64,000 nt of DNA from JACRCT01 sp036504155. GTDB lineage: Bacteria > Myxococcota > Myxococcia > Myxococcales > UBA5297. The DNA is taken from NCBI GenBank assembly GCA_036504155.1, contig DASXVQ010000101.1, forward strand, positions 62,001-126,000, given 5' to 3'. Shown piece by piece: positions 8,364 to 17,600 of the stretch. The position numbers and the translations under genes were made by a program. Under the pieces are notes generated by a model. It saw only the letters and a list, made by a program, of their open reading frames with translations. It ran no database searches and was not told the DNA's origin. Positions within the stretch are counted from its first letter, which is position 1; every line of letters starts with the position of its first letter.

Positions 8364-10244
8364 TCAGGAGCGCTTCCGGTTCAGGGCCTGCAGCGCCTTC
8401 TTGGCGAGCTCGGAGTCGGGGGTCGACTGCAGCAGCTTGAGGAGCTGGCCGCGGGCCTTGGCGGCGTCGCCCGCCTCGGCACTGAGGATGGCGGCAATGA
8501 CCTGCAGCCGGTGCAGCGTGGGGTTGAGCGACAGGGCCTTGCGCACGTGCCGCAGGGCGACCTTCGCCCGCTCCGGCCTGGGGCCCTGGCCCTCCTGGAA
8601 CGTGGCCCACGCGAGCCAGCCGTAGTACTCGGGCTCGCGCGGGTTGAGCTCTACGGCCTTCTCGAACGCCTGGCGCGCCCCCGACCAGTCGCCCTCCTTC
8701 ATCCGCCGCTCTCCGCGTTTGAGCGCGATCTCGGCCTCCACGTGGGGCGCCGCGAGGCGGGGCGCGTCGGCACGCGAGAGCAGGTAGGCGACGTACTCCT
8801 TGCGCCGCTTCTCGTCCGACAGGACCCGGTGCGCCGCGCCGAGCTTGTCCTGCACCGAGGCCAAGAGGTCGGCGATGGGGCCGAGCTCGTACTCCGAGAA
8901 CCGGTCGGCGTGCAGGCGGGACGACGCCTCGCGCCAGGCCTTCTCGACGTCCTCGAGGTCGGCGGTGACGTCCAGCCCCAGCGCCCCGAAGTAGCTGGTG
9001 GTCATCACCCGCACCGCCTCGCTCTGCAGCTGCACCGCGGTCTCGGCGGGCAGGCTCTTCTTGCGCCGGCCCGGCGTCGCCGGGGAGCTGCCCGGCGTGC
9101 CGGCCGGCTCGTCCAGGTGCTCGACGGCCCCCGCCAGCGACAGGAACCACAGGAGCGGCAGCGCGTGGCCCAGCTCCCCGGGGTTGGAGAGCAGCTGCCG
9201 CAGCGTCTGGCTGCCGTCCAGGGCCAGCGCGAACTTGAGGTCGGCCGTGGAGAGCTGCAGCGCCGGGAGGTCGGTGCCGAAGCTCGCGCTGCGCCGGACG
9301 AAGCGGCCCAGGTGCGGCGCGAGGGCCGAGACGAAGGCGCGGGCGGGCCAGGAGCGCCGGGCGCCCTCGAGCAGGGGCGAGAGCGCGGGGATCGGCAGCT
9401 CCGGGACCTCGTGGGCGAACTCGGTGCCGGCGTAGAAGCCGAAGCGGCCCTCGAGCATGCCGTACGCCTGGGCGACCTGGGCGCCGGCACCCCGCTGCAG
9501 CAGCGCGGTGACCTTCTCGCCCTCCACCGCCGCGCCGATGGCCACCAGGGCCGAGCGGAGGCTGATTTGGGGATCGCGCTGCAGGTCGAGGACCTTCTCG
9601 TGCTGCTCGTTGGTGAGCAGCCCCGCCGCCGCCAGCTGCCGCGCCGCGGCGTCCTGCGGCGAAGTCGAGTCGCAGGCCACCGGGGCGCCGCCGGAGAGGA
9701 ACACCCGGCGCGTCAGCTCGTGGTGCGCGATGACGAGGACGCCGTCGCGGGCGAGCCGATGCCAGGAGACGACGAGCGAGGGCAACGTGCGCGCCTTCAT
9801 TTCGCCGGAGGAGACCGGCGGGCGCGCCAGCGTCGCGGCGATGCCTCCCAGCGGGCGGGGTGCGCGGGCCGCCCCCGCCAGGAGCTGCGCGAGCTTGGCG
9901 AGCAGCTCCTTGGGCTGGTTCGCGCCGGAGACGTAGGCGTTGGCCTGCAGCTCGAGGATGGCGCCGACGCCCTGGGCCTTGCCCAGGTGGCCCCGGTCGA
10001 CCGCGACGATGGGCAGGCGCGCCCCGCCCTCCTGGGCGCGCAGGAGCTTGCCCAGGGTCGAGCCCTGCAGGCGCGGGAGGTCCACCGCCACCACCAGCGC
10101 GTCTGCGCGCTCACAGGAGAAGGCCTCGAGGGCACGGGCGGCCTCCGCCATGGCGAGGACCTGGTAGCCGGCCTGGCCCAGGATCTCCCCGAGCAGGTCG
10201 CGGGTGGGCGCGTGGTGCTCGACGACGAGGATGCGCTGGGCCAT
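8364..10244 (-). CDS. Receiver / DUF4388 / J-like / TPR protein
   Basis: A 626-residue cytoplasmic protein of a type common in myxobacteria. Residues 1-125 form a receiver domain: the phosphoacceptor is Asp55, but the acidic pair near the N-terminus is Glu9-His10, so metal binding may be weak. Residues about 150-390 resemble DUF4388 (PATAN). Residues about 430-490 resemble a J-domain (YFGALGLDVTADLEDVEKAWRE) without the HPD motif. The end carries TPR helices (LKRGERRMKEGDWSGARQAFEKAVELNP). It lies downstream of the sigma and anti-sigma genes on the same strand and may be a scaffold in a signalling or motility pathway. Confidence 0.75.
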   Translation of the reverse strand: MAQRILVVEHHAPTRDLLGEILGQAGYQVLAMAEAARALEAFSCERADALVVAVDLPRLQGSTLGKLLRAQEGGARLPIVAVDRGHLGKAQGVGAILELQANAYVSGANQPKELLAKLAQLLAGAARAPRPLGGIAATLARPPVSSGEMKARTLPSLVVSWHRLARDGVLVIAHHELTRRVFLSGGAPVACDSTSPQDAAARQLAAAGLLTNEQHEKVLDLQRDPQISLRSALVAIGAAVEGEKVTALLQRGAGAQVAQAYGMLEGRFGFYAGTEFAHEVPELPIPALSPLLEGARRSWPARAFVSALAPHLGRFVRRSASFGTDLPALQLSTADLKFALALDGSQTLRQLLSNPGELGHALPLLWFLSLAGAVEHLDEPAGTPGSSPATPGRRKKSLPAETAVQLQSEAVRVMTTSYFGALGLDVTADLEDVEKAWREASSRLHADRFSEYELGPIADLLASVQDKLGAAHRVLSDEKRRKEYVAYLLSRADAPRLAAPHVEAEIALKRGERRMKEGDWSGARQAFEKAVELNPREPEYYGWLAWATFQEGQGPRPERAKVALRHVRKALSLNPTLHRLQVIAAILSAEAGDAAKARGQLLKLLQSTPDSELAKKALQALNRKRS

Positions 10245-10268
10245 CGATTCTCCGGAAGAGCGCCGCGA

Positions 10269-11174
10269 CTACTTCGAGAACGTCGACTTCAGGCCCCGCC
10301 CGAGCTGCTTGAAGAAGCCCTCCAGGTCCCATTCCTCGGCGTCTTCGCCTGAGTAGGCCTGGGCGGGGAGCGGCGCGCCGCGGTCGATCCGAGTCTTCTG
10401 CCCTGCGCGCAGCTCCAGCGTGCCCGCGTGGCCGGCGTCCTCCACCGCGACCTTGCCCGACAGGACGCGGACCTCCATCTCGCCGGCGGGCAGCTTCTCG
10501 ACGAAGAACGAGGTCCCCAGCACGCGCGCCTCGCCCCGGTCGGTGACGGCCCGGAAGCGGGCGGCGGCCTTCGTCGGAGCGCCCGGGTCCACTTGGCACC
10601 AGACCTTGCCGGACGAGAGCTCCACGCCGGTCCCGCCCTCCTCGAGGCGCGCGGCGGACTTGGGGAAGAGGCGCAGGGTCCCGCCCAGGTCGATCGCCAG
10701 CTCCGCGTAGCCGCCCGCGCGGATCACCAGCGGCTCTCCCGACAGGATGGTGCTGCCCACCGCCGCCGGCTTCCCGGAGACGGTCAGGCCCTGGGCCTTC
10801 ACGACGGTCGCCGACCTGACCGGCCCGCGAGCGAGCCCGAAGGCGACGGCGATCAGCAGCAGGCAGGTTGCCCCCGCTGCCCCGAGGCGCCAGTAGAGCG
10901 GCGGGATCGCCCGCCACCAGGCGGCGCGGGGCGGAGGCGGCGCGGATGGGGCCACGAGGTCCGGCGCGGCGAGCCCCAGACGCTCCACGCGCCGGTCCTC
11001 CCGGGCGGTGGGCCCCATCGGGTGGCCCGCGAGCGCCCGCAGCAGCGCGACCTGCTGGTCGTAATGCGTGCGGCACTGCGCGCACTCGCGCAGGTGTGCC
11101 CGCAGGTCGGTCTCCGCCGAGGGGCCGAGCCCGTCGGTCAGGTAGCGCTCGATCTCGCCTTTACGGTGAACCAC
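10269..11174 (-). CDS. FecR-domain anti-sigma factor
   Basis: A 301-residue membrane protein. The N-terminus has the zinc anti-sigma motif HLRECAQC (HxxxCxxC, about 27-34). A single membrane segment lies at about 93-113, and a periplasmic FecR-like beta domain follows (strands around LGTSFFVEKLPAGEMEVRVLSGKV). The GTG start lies inside the end of the sigma factor gene, a 14-base overlap that points to translational coupling. It is expected to hold the sigma factor at the membrane until an envelope signal arrives. The short C-terminal helix is unassigned. Confidence 0.85.
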   Translation of the reverse strand: MVHRKGEIERYLTDGLGPSAETDLRAHLRECAQCRTHYDQQVALLRALAGHPMGPTAREDRRVERLGLAAPDLVAPSAPPPPRAAWWRAIPPLYWRLGAAGATCLLLIAVAFGLARGPVRSATVVKAQGLTVSGKPAAVGSTILSGEPLVIRAGGYAELAIDLGGTLRLFPKSAARLEEGGTGVELSSGKVWCQVDPGAPTKAAARFRAVTDRGEARVLGTSFFVEKLPAGEMEVRVLSGKVAVEDAGHAGTLELRAGQKTRIDRGAPLPAQAYSGEDAEEWDLEGFFKQLGRGLKSTFSK

Positions 11175-11799
11175 GGCCCCCTCCTGCGTCTGCCCGACCG
11201 AGCGCCGCCCCGAGCGCCACGTTCTTCCGCGCCCGGCGCAGCAGCACCTTCTTCATGTACTTGCACCGCAGCCGCGAAATCTTGAGCGCGGTGGCGACTT
11301 CCGCGTAGTCCAGCTCCTGGACGAAGTAGAGGACGAAGAACTGCCGCCAAGCGGGCTTGAGCTTCGACTGGAAGTCCTCGACCGCCGCGCTGAGCTCCGA
11401 CAACTCCGCCGGATCGACCCGCGCAGGCGACGGCTCCTCCAGGCCCTCCAGGGCGTCCTCGTCCCGGCCCGCCGCGCCCGGGTCGCGGGGCCTTCGAGAC
11501 AGGTCCAGCGCCCGCCGGCGCGCCAGCGTGGCGACCCAGCCGGCAAACTCGTCCGCGCGCGACAAGTCGAGCGTCTCGCGTTGCCTGAAGAGATGCGCCC
11601 AGACCTCCTGCATTGCTTCCTCTTGCTCGAACAGGCTGGACCAGTAGCCAGCCACGATTCGCCGGACGAGGCCCGAATGCGCTCGCACCACCTCGGCAAA
11701 GGCCGAGGCGTCACCAGCCTGGAATCGCTCGAGCAGGGCGTGGGGCAGCGTCACGGTTTCACCGGGAGATACGGGCCCGACGGAGGCGCGGGAGAACAA
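11161..11799 (-). CDS. ECF-type RNA polymerase sigma factor
   Basis: A 212-residue sigma-70 family protein with region 2 (EQEEAMQEVWAHLF, about 60-73, the core-binding and -10 helix) and region 4 (a helix-turn-helix around LDYAEVATALKISRLRCKYMKKVLLRRAR). The start is a TTG with AAGGGA about nine bases upstream. An internal GTG is possible but has no ribosome site. It is coupled to the FecR-type anti-sigma gene. The target promoters cannot be read from the window. Length and domain content are normal for an ECF factor with a somewhat long linker. Confidence 0.88.
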   Translation of the reverse strand: MFSRASVGPVSPGETVTLPHALLERFQAGDASAFAEVVRAHSGLVRRIVAGYWSSLFEQEEAMQEVWAHLFRQRETLDLSRADEFAGWVATLARRRALDLSRRPRDPGAAGRDEDALEGLEEPSPARVDPAELSELSAAVEDFQSKLKPAWRQFFVLYFVQELDYAEVATALKISRLRCKYMKKVLLRRARKNVALGAALGRADAGGGRGSP

Positions 11800-11899
11800 T
11801 ACTTTTTCCCTTAAGGATTACGAGGGCTTGCCAGTGAAGCTCTCCCGCCGCCGCGTACCCCTCGTACTTCTCTAGAGGAAGCCCACGCCCGAGGACGCC

Positions 11900-12064
11900 A
11901 TGGACGTCTCCAAGAAGATCGAAGAGTTCATCGCACTCAACGCGAAGGCCAAGACCCGCCCGCTCTCGGAGGAGGAACTGGCGCGGTGGGAGACGCTCAA
12001 GAACGGGCTGATCGCCACCATCAGCCGCGAGCCGCCGCCGCCGAGCCCGCCAGAGACCACCTGA
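11900..12064 (+). CDS. Small conserved-looking protein (54 aa)
   Basis: A short open frame of 54 codons with GAGGA five bases before its ATG, good third-position GC bias and a helical, charged composition (starting MDVSKKIEEFIALNAKAK, with a central LSEEELARWETLK). The pattern of two amphipathic helices with an ARWE-LK signature resembles helical N-terminal extensions seen on some myxobacterial PilZ proteins, though no PilZ domain follows. It stands alone between the divergent sigma factor gene and the nuclease gene. Function unknown. Confidence 0.6.
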   Translation: MDVSKKIEEFIALNAKAKTRPLSEEELARWETLKNGLIATISREPPPPSPPETT

Positions 12065-12096
12065 CGGGGCGGGCGGGGAGCGCGTATCTTGCCCGG

Positions 12097-13755
12097 GTGC
12101 CCACCGCGATCGATCGTTCCCGTCGACTGACTGTCTCTCCGGCAGCGCTTTCGCTGCTGCTGCTCTCTCTGTCCGCCTGTCCGTCCAACCCGGTCGGCGC
12201 CGCTGACGTCGGAGCCCCCGATACGGCGCAGGGTCTGCCCGATGGTGGCGCGGACGGCGGCGGCGACCCCGGACCGGACGCGGCCGCCTACGACGCCGGG
12301 CTCCTCGACGCCATGGCCGTGCCCGCTGATGCAGGCGCGGAAGGCCTTGCCGATGCGAGCGCGGCAGGTCCCGCTGATTCGGCCGCGCAAGATCCCGCCG
12401 ATGCGAGCGCGGCAGGCCCCGCTGATGCGGGCGCGGATGGACCCGACACCGGCCCCCGCTTCCCCGCGTGGCCGCCGGTCTTCATCTCCGCCTTCGGGCT
12501 GTCGCTGGATGGGCCGGTCGCCGACGGCCAGGACACCTGGGTCGAGCTGACCATCGCCAACCCCGCGGGCCTGGCCCAGCTCGGCTCCTGGTCCTACTCC
12601 ACCGCCAACTACACCTACGTCACGGTCGAGCTGACGAGCGGCCAGATCCCCTTCCTGCTCGAAGCCGGCGACGTCCTCCGGGTGCACGGCTCGAGTTGGA
12701 CCGGCACCTCGGATCAGCAGAAGGCGGACAACCACCCCGGGGTCTGGGACCTCGCCTCCACCGAACCCTTCGGGCCGAGCCTCAAGCACGGGCTGCTCTG
12801 GCTGCACGCAGCCGATGGCACGGTGATCGACGCCGTCTTCTACGAGACCGCACGCAACCAGGGCGACTGGCTCGACGGGGACGCGCTCCTGGCCGCGCAG
12901 GGGATCGTCGCCGCAGGCGAGTGGCCGACCAGCCTGGCGACCGGCGCGGTCGTGCTCGCCGACGCGGACCGCGAGTTTGCGCGCCTCGCCGCCCCGAACC
13001 GAGAGGGCGATTCAGCCTCCGACTGGCAGGTCGCGGGGACCTCGCTCGAGACCTACTACGAGCGGGCCGCGGGCAAGACCGGCGCCGCGCTCGAGGCGGC
13101 GCTGCACGAGATCATCAAGGGCCACGTCGTCTTCCCCTACTCGGAGGTCGGCTCGATCTTCACGGTGACCGACGCCGATCCCGCCATCCCCGGCAACGTC
13201 ATCCAGTTCTACACGGGCCGCACGACCAAGTCCGACTTCAACAAGGAGCACCTCTGGGCCAAGAGCCACGGCGGGTTCGAGTCCGACGCCTACGCCGGCT
13301 TCAGCGACCTGCACCACCTGCGGCCGACCCGCCCGGACGTGAACAGCGCGCGCTGGCACCTCGACTTCGACGAGGGCGGCGTCCCCTACTCCGACAGCGG
13401 CTGCAACATCGTCGAGGGCTACTCCTTCGAGCCGCGGGACGCCGTGAAGGGGGACGTCGCCCGGGCGCTGTTCTACATGGCGGTGCGCTACGACGGGGAC
13501 GAGCCCCCGATGCCGGACCTCGGGCTGGTCGAGCTCATCCCCTCGCTGCTCAACGCCCAGGGGCAGCCGGACAACAACCAGCACACCAGCACCCCTCGCT
13601 TCGGGCGCCTCTCGACGCTGCTGCGCTGGCACCAGCAGGACCCGCCCGACGACCGCGAGCGGGCGCGCAACGACGTCATCTTCCGGGACTACCAGCGCAA
13701 CCGGAACCCCTTCGTCGACCACCCGGAGTGGGTCGCCGAGATCTGGGGCCCGTAG
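12097..13755 (+). CDS. Secreted lipoprotein with LTD-like domain and endonuclease I domain
   Basis: A 552-residue protein with a signal ending LLLLSLSAC (lipobox), then an Ala/Asp/Gly linker of about 100 residues containing imperfect DASAAGPAD repeats. A beta domain follows (FISAFGLSLDG to about residue 210) that resembles a lamin-tail domain. The C-terminal third is an endonuclease I (NucM-like) domain: NKEHLWAKSHGGF and DLHHLRPTRPDVNSAR carry the catalytic His and metal-binding residues of that family. It likely degrades extracellular DNA at the cell surface. The GTG start was chosen because it begins the signal peptide. Confidence 0.82.
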   Translation: MPTAIDRSRRLTVSPAALSLLLLSLSACPSNPVGAADVGAPDTAQGLPDGGADGGGDPGPDAAAYDAGLLDAMAVPADAGAEGLADASAAGPADSAAQDPADASAAGPADAGADGPDTGPRFPAWPPVFISAFGLSLDGPVADGQDTWVELTIANPAGLAQLGSWSYSTANYTYVTVELTSGQIPFLLEAGDVLRVHGSSWTGTSDQQKADNHPGVWDLASTEPFGPSLKHGLLWLHAADGTVIDAVFYETARNQGDWLDGDALLAAQGIVAAGEWPTSLATGAVVLADADREFARLAAPNREGDSASDWQVAGTSLETYYERAAGKTGAALEAALHEIIKGHVVFPYSEVGSIFTVTDADPAIPGNVIQFYTGRTTKSDFNKEHLWAKSHGGFESDAYAGFSDLHHLRPTRPDVNSARWHLDFDEGGVPYSDSGCNIVEGYSFEPRDAVKGDVARALFYMAVRYDGDEPPMPDLGLVELIPSLLNAQGQPDNNQHTSTPRFGRLSTLLRWHQQDPPDDRERARNDVIFRDYQRNRNPFVDHPEWVAEIWGP

Positions 13756-13886
13756 CGCTCGGGCCGTCGATCGACTCCCGGCAGATCCCCGGCGCCTCCC
13801 GTGCGTTGAAGACCGAGGTCGAAGGCGGTCCGCTCGACCCTCGATCCTCATTCCCGATAGCATCGCGCCCAGGGAGGGTTCCCCCG

Positions 13887-14615
13887 ATGCGATCCGCCGT
13901 CTTCCTCTTGGTCCTCGTCGCCTCGCCGGCGGTGCTGGCGCAGGTCCCGCGCGCAGCCTCGGCCTCGGCCCCGGCCTACACCCGGGCCGGGGTCGACTAC
14001 TGGTCGGCCCCGGTCGAACGCCCCCAGGCCCGCACCATCCCTCACGAGTGCGAGCGCCGCTTCGGCAAGCACACCGAGGTGCAGGCGCTGCCCGCAGGCG
14101 GCTACCGCTGCACCGTGCCCACGCCCTCCGAGCCGCGCCTCTCCGTCCGCCTCCGGGAGGAGCTCGACCTGGTCGCCGACCTGCCCGAGCCGCGCCGGCA
14201 GAAGATGATCGACTCGCTGACCGAGAAGTACTCCCGCCTCGCCCAGTGCCCGGCGGGGACCGAGGCCCAGCACGACGGCACGCTGTTCTTCTGCCACCGC
14301 GACTTCACCGCGCGCGAGCTGTGCCCCTCGGGCAGCCCCACCGCGCTGGACTCCGGCGAGATCGGCTGCGTCGCCACCTCCTGCGCGAAGGGCGCGACCG
14401 ACCTGGGCGCCCTGACCCGGGGCGAGCACCCCGGCTGCTTCGTCTGCCCGCGCGGACGCTTCGACGCCCGCGAGACCGCCGCCTTCCACGGGGCGCTCAA
14501 GGGGCTGCCCGCCGACTACCAGGAGGTCTTCTGCCGGGAAGGTGAGCCGGCGTCGGCGCCCAAGTCGTCGCCGGAGGCGCCCGCGCCCGCTCCTCCGGAG
14601 AAGGACAAGAAGTAG
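13887..14615 (+). CDS. Secreted Cys-rich hypothetical protein
   Basis: A 242-residue protein with a cleavable signal peptide (cut after about VLAQ). The mature part has paired cysteines spread along its length (HECERRF, YRCTV, AQCPAGTE, FFCHRD, LCPSG, GCVATSC, GCFVCPRG, VFCREG), about twelve in all. That suggests a disulphide-stabilised exported protein. The spacing does not match a known domain by eye. The C-terminus is Pro/Ala/Lys-rich. AGGGAGG lies about ten bases before the ATG. Function unknown; it may be co-expressed with the large protein that follows 71 bases later. Confidence 0.7.
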   Translation: MRSAVFLLVLVASPAVLAQVPRAASASAPAYTRAGVDYWSAPVERPQARTIPHECERRFGKHTEVQALPAGGYRCTVPTPSEPRLSVRLREELDLVADLPEPRRQKMIDSLTEKYSRLAQCPAGTEAQHDGTLFFCHRDFTARELCPSGSPTALDSGEIGCVATSCAKGATDLGALTRGEHPGCFVCPRGRFDARETAAFHGALKGLPADYQEVFCREGEPASAPKSSPEAPAPAPPEKDKK

Positions 14616-14686
14616 GCTCTGCTCCCTGCAGGCGCCGGTCGAACGTCGCTCCCACTTCCTTCACCCACATCGAAATCGGGGTCGCC

Positions 14687-17600
14687 ATGTCCCTCCTCTC
14701 CACGCTCACCTCCCTGTCGGGACGCACGCGGTGGATCGCGCTCTCGGCCCTGCTCGTCCTCGGCGTCGGAGTCGTGCTCGCCGCCACCCTCAAGGGAGCG
14801 CCTCCGGGCCGCAGCCCGTCCCTGCAGGCCCGCGTGGAGCTCGCCGCCGGCACCGTGCGCGTGGACACCGGCGAGGGACCGGCCCCGGTGGTCTCGGGAA
14901 CGCCGCTGCGCAGCGACGCCCGCGTGAGCACCACCCCCGGAGCCCGGGCGCTGATCCGCCTCTCCGACGGGACCGGGCTGTTCCTCCGCGGCGGGACCGC
15001 GCTGGCGCTCACCGCCGAGGGGACCCGCCTGGACTCCGGCCAGCTGTGGATGGACGCCGCCGCCACCGAGCGCAAGCCGGCGGTGCACCGCGTGGGAGAC
15101 GTCGCGGTCTCCGCCGCCGCGGCCGGCCTCGAGCTGACCCGCGCCGAGAACCTGGTCACGGTCTACGTCGCCCGCGGGCTGGCCACGGTGGAGGGCCCCG
15201 GGGGCCGCGTCGAGCTGCAGTCGGGCGAGCGGGCCACCGTCCGCGGAGCCGCCGCGCCCGAGGTGAAGCCGGTCGCCTTCTGGGAGGACTGGACGGGAGG
15301 CATGGCCGACCACGCCGCCGCCGGGCTCGCCGGCGCGGGCGCGGGCACGCTCTACGGCGTCGACTTCGGCGGCGCCGGGGGCAGCGCGGCACAGACGCTG
15401 GAGATCAGCCACCAGTCGATCCGCGCCGTCATCCGCGACGGGATGGCCGAGACCGAGGTCGACCAGACCTTCTTCAACCCCGGCAGCCGCGCCGTCGAGG
15501 GCTGGTACTGGTTCACCGTCCCGCTGGGCGCCCACGTCACCGGCTTCGCGCTCGACTCCAACGGCACCCTCATCGAGGGCGAGCTCATCGAGCGCAACGA
15601 GGCCAAGCGGCAGTACGAGGAGTCGGCGGCCCAGGGCTACCAGCCGGCGCTGCTGGAGTGGATCGACGGGCACACCTTCCGGGCGCGCATCTACCCCGTC
15701 CCCGCCGCCGGCTCGCGCCGCGCGGTGCTGCGCTACCTGCAGCGCCTGCCCCTGGTCGAGGGCCGGATGCGCTTCGTCCACCCGCTGCAGGCGCGCGAGC
15801 CGCTGCGCATCGGCGAGTTCTCGCTCTCGGTGGACCTGGGCGAGGCCGGCACGCAGATGGAGATCGGCACCCTGGCCGACGCCCGCATCGAGGACGGCGG
15901 CCGGCGGGTGACGATGCGCCGCTCGGGCTTCAAGCCGCTGGCCGACTTCCAGCTCGAGGCCCGCCCGCGCACCGCGCCGGCGGCGCTGCGCGTGGCCCGC
16001 TTCTCCTCCGGCGGCGAGACCGCCGACTACCTGATGACCCGCTGGATCCCGGACATCGACTGGGCCAAGGTCGAGGTCGCCAAGACCGAGGTGGTGCTGG
16101 TGGTGGACACCTCCGGCGCCGGCGACGAGAACGCGCGCCAGCTCAAGGCCGCCACCGCCGAGGCAGTGCTGCGCTCGCTCTCCGCCGACGACCGCTTCGC
16201 CCTGGTCAGCCTCGACGTCAAGCCCACCCCGCTGCACCCCGCCGAGGGGCTCGCCGCGGCCAACGAGAAGGAGATCACCCTCGCCCTGGAGCGTCTGGCC
16301 GACCGCGTCCCCGGGGGCTCGACCGACATCGCCGCGGTCTTCGACGTCGCCCTCTCCCGCCTGCACGGCGCGGAGCAGCCGGCGGTCATCTACGTCGGCG
16401 ACGGCTGGGCGACCAGCGGCGAGCTCTCCGGCGAGGCGCTCGGCGAGCGCCTGCGCCGCGCCCTCTCCACCTCCCGCGCCCGCTTCTTCACCGTCGCCGT
16501 CGGGGCCGACGCCAACCAACCGCTGCTCGCGGAGCTGGCGCGCGCCGGCGGCGGCCGGGCCTTCGCCGTCGACGAGACCGGGCAGGCCACCGAGCAGGCG
16601 CTGCAGATCGCCGCGGCGGTGAAGACCCCCACCCTGACCGATCTCGAGATCGACCTCGGCGCCGGCCTCGACGAGACGTTCGTCAGCGCCAACGGCAAGG
16701 TCAGCCGCGGCGAGGAGGTGGTCCTGCTGGCCCGCACCCACCACGACCTGCCGCCCCGCGCGCGCATCACCGGCCGCCTCGCCGGAGCGCCCTTCTCGCG
16801 CGACTACCCCGTCACCTACGAGACCTCGGTCGCCGCCTCGCTGGTGCCCCGCCTCTGGGCGGTGGAAGCCATCCAGCGCCTGCTGGGCACCGCCGCCGAC
16901 CCCGAGGCCATCCGCGGGAAGATCGTCGCCATGGGCATGGACTACGCGCTGATGACGCCCTTCACGAGCTTCATCGCCCTGGAGAGCGAGCAGGCCTACC
17001 AGCAGCGCGGCATCCGCCGGAACCGCACCCGGCTGCAGGGCGTGCGCCTGAGCGCGCTCACCCCCGCGCTGGAGCGCGAGGTGCTGGCCGACGTCGCCGG
17101 CTTCGCCCTGGGCGCGGCCGCCTTCGGCTGCAGCTCGCAGTTGCCAGGGGCCGCGGAGACGAACCCCAATGTCGGGTCGCCGGGACAACCCGCGAGCCAG
17201 GGAAGCGTGCGGCGCAAGTCGATCGCCGACTTCGGCTCCAACTCCGCCTCCGAGGAGGGCGAGGCCAAGTCGGCGATGGGCCCCATGAAGCCCGCGTCCG
17301 CGCCTCCCGCGCCTCCCGCGCCTGCCGAGCCTTCGCTCCCCAACGACGCCCTGGCCGGCGCCCGCGGCGGCGCCATGTTCAAGGAAGAGAAGGCCGACAT
17401 GCGCAGGGCTTCGCCCGCCCGGCCTGACAAGTCCAGGCTCGCGCAGCTCGCCCCGCCCGTGGCGGCTCCGTCCTGCGCGGCGATGGTGGCGCGCAGCAGC
17501 CCCTGCAGCGACCTCGCCCGCCGCCCGCTGGCGGAACGCGGCGTGATCTGGATGCGCCGGTTGGCCACCGCGCAGAACGCGGCGGAGCTGGTGAAGCGCT

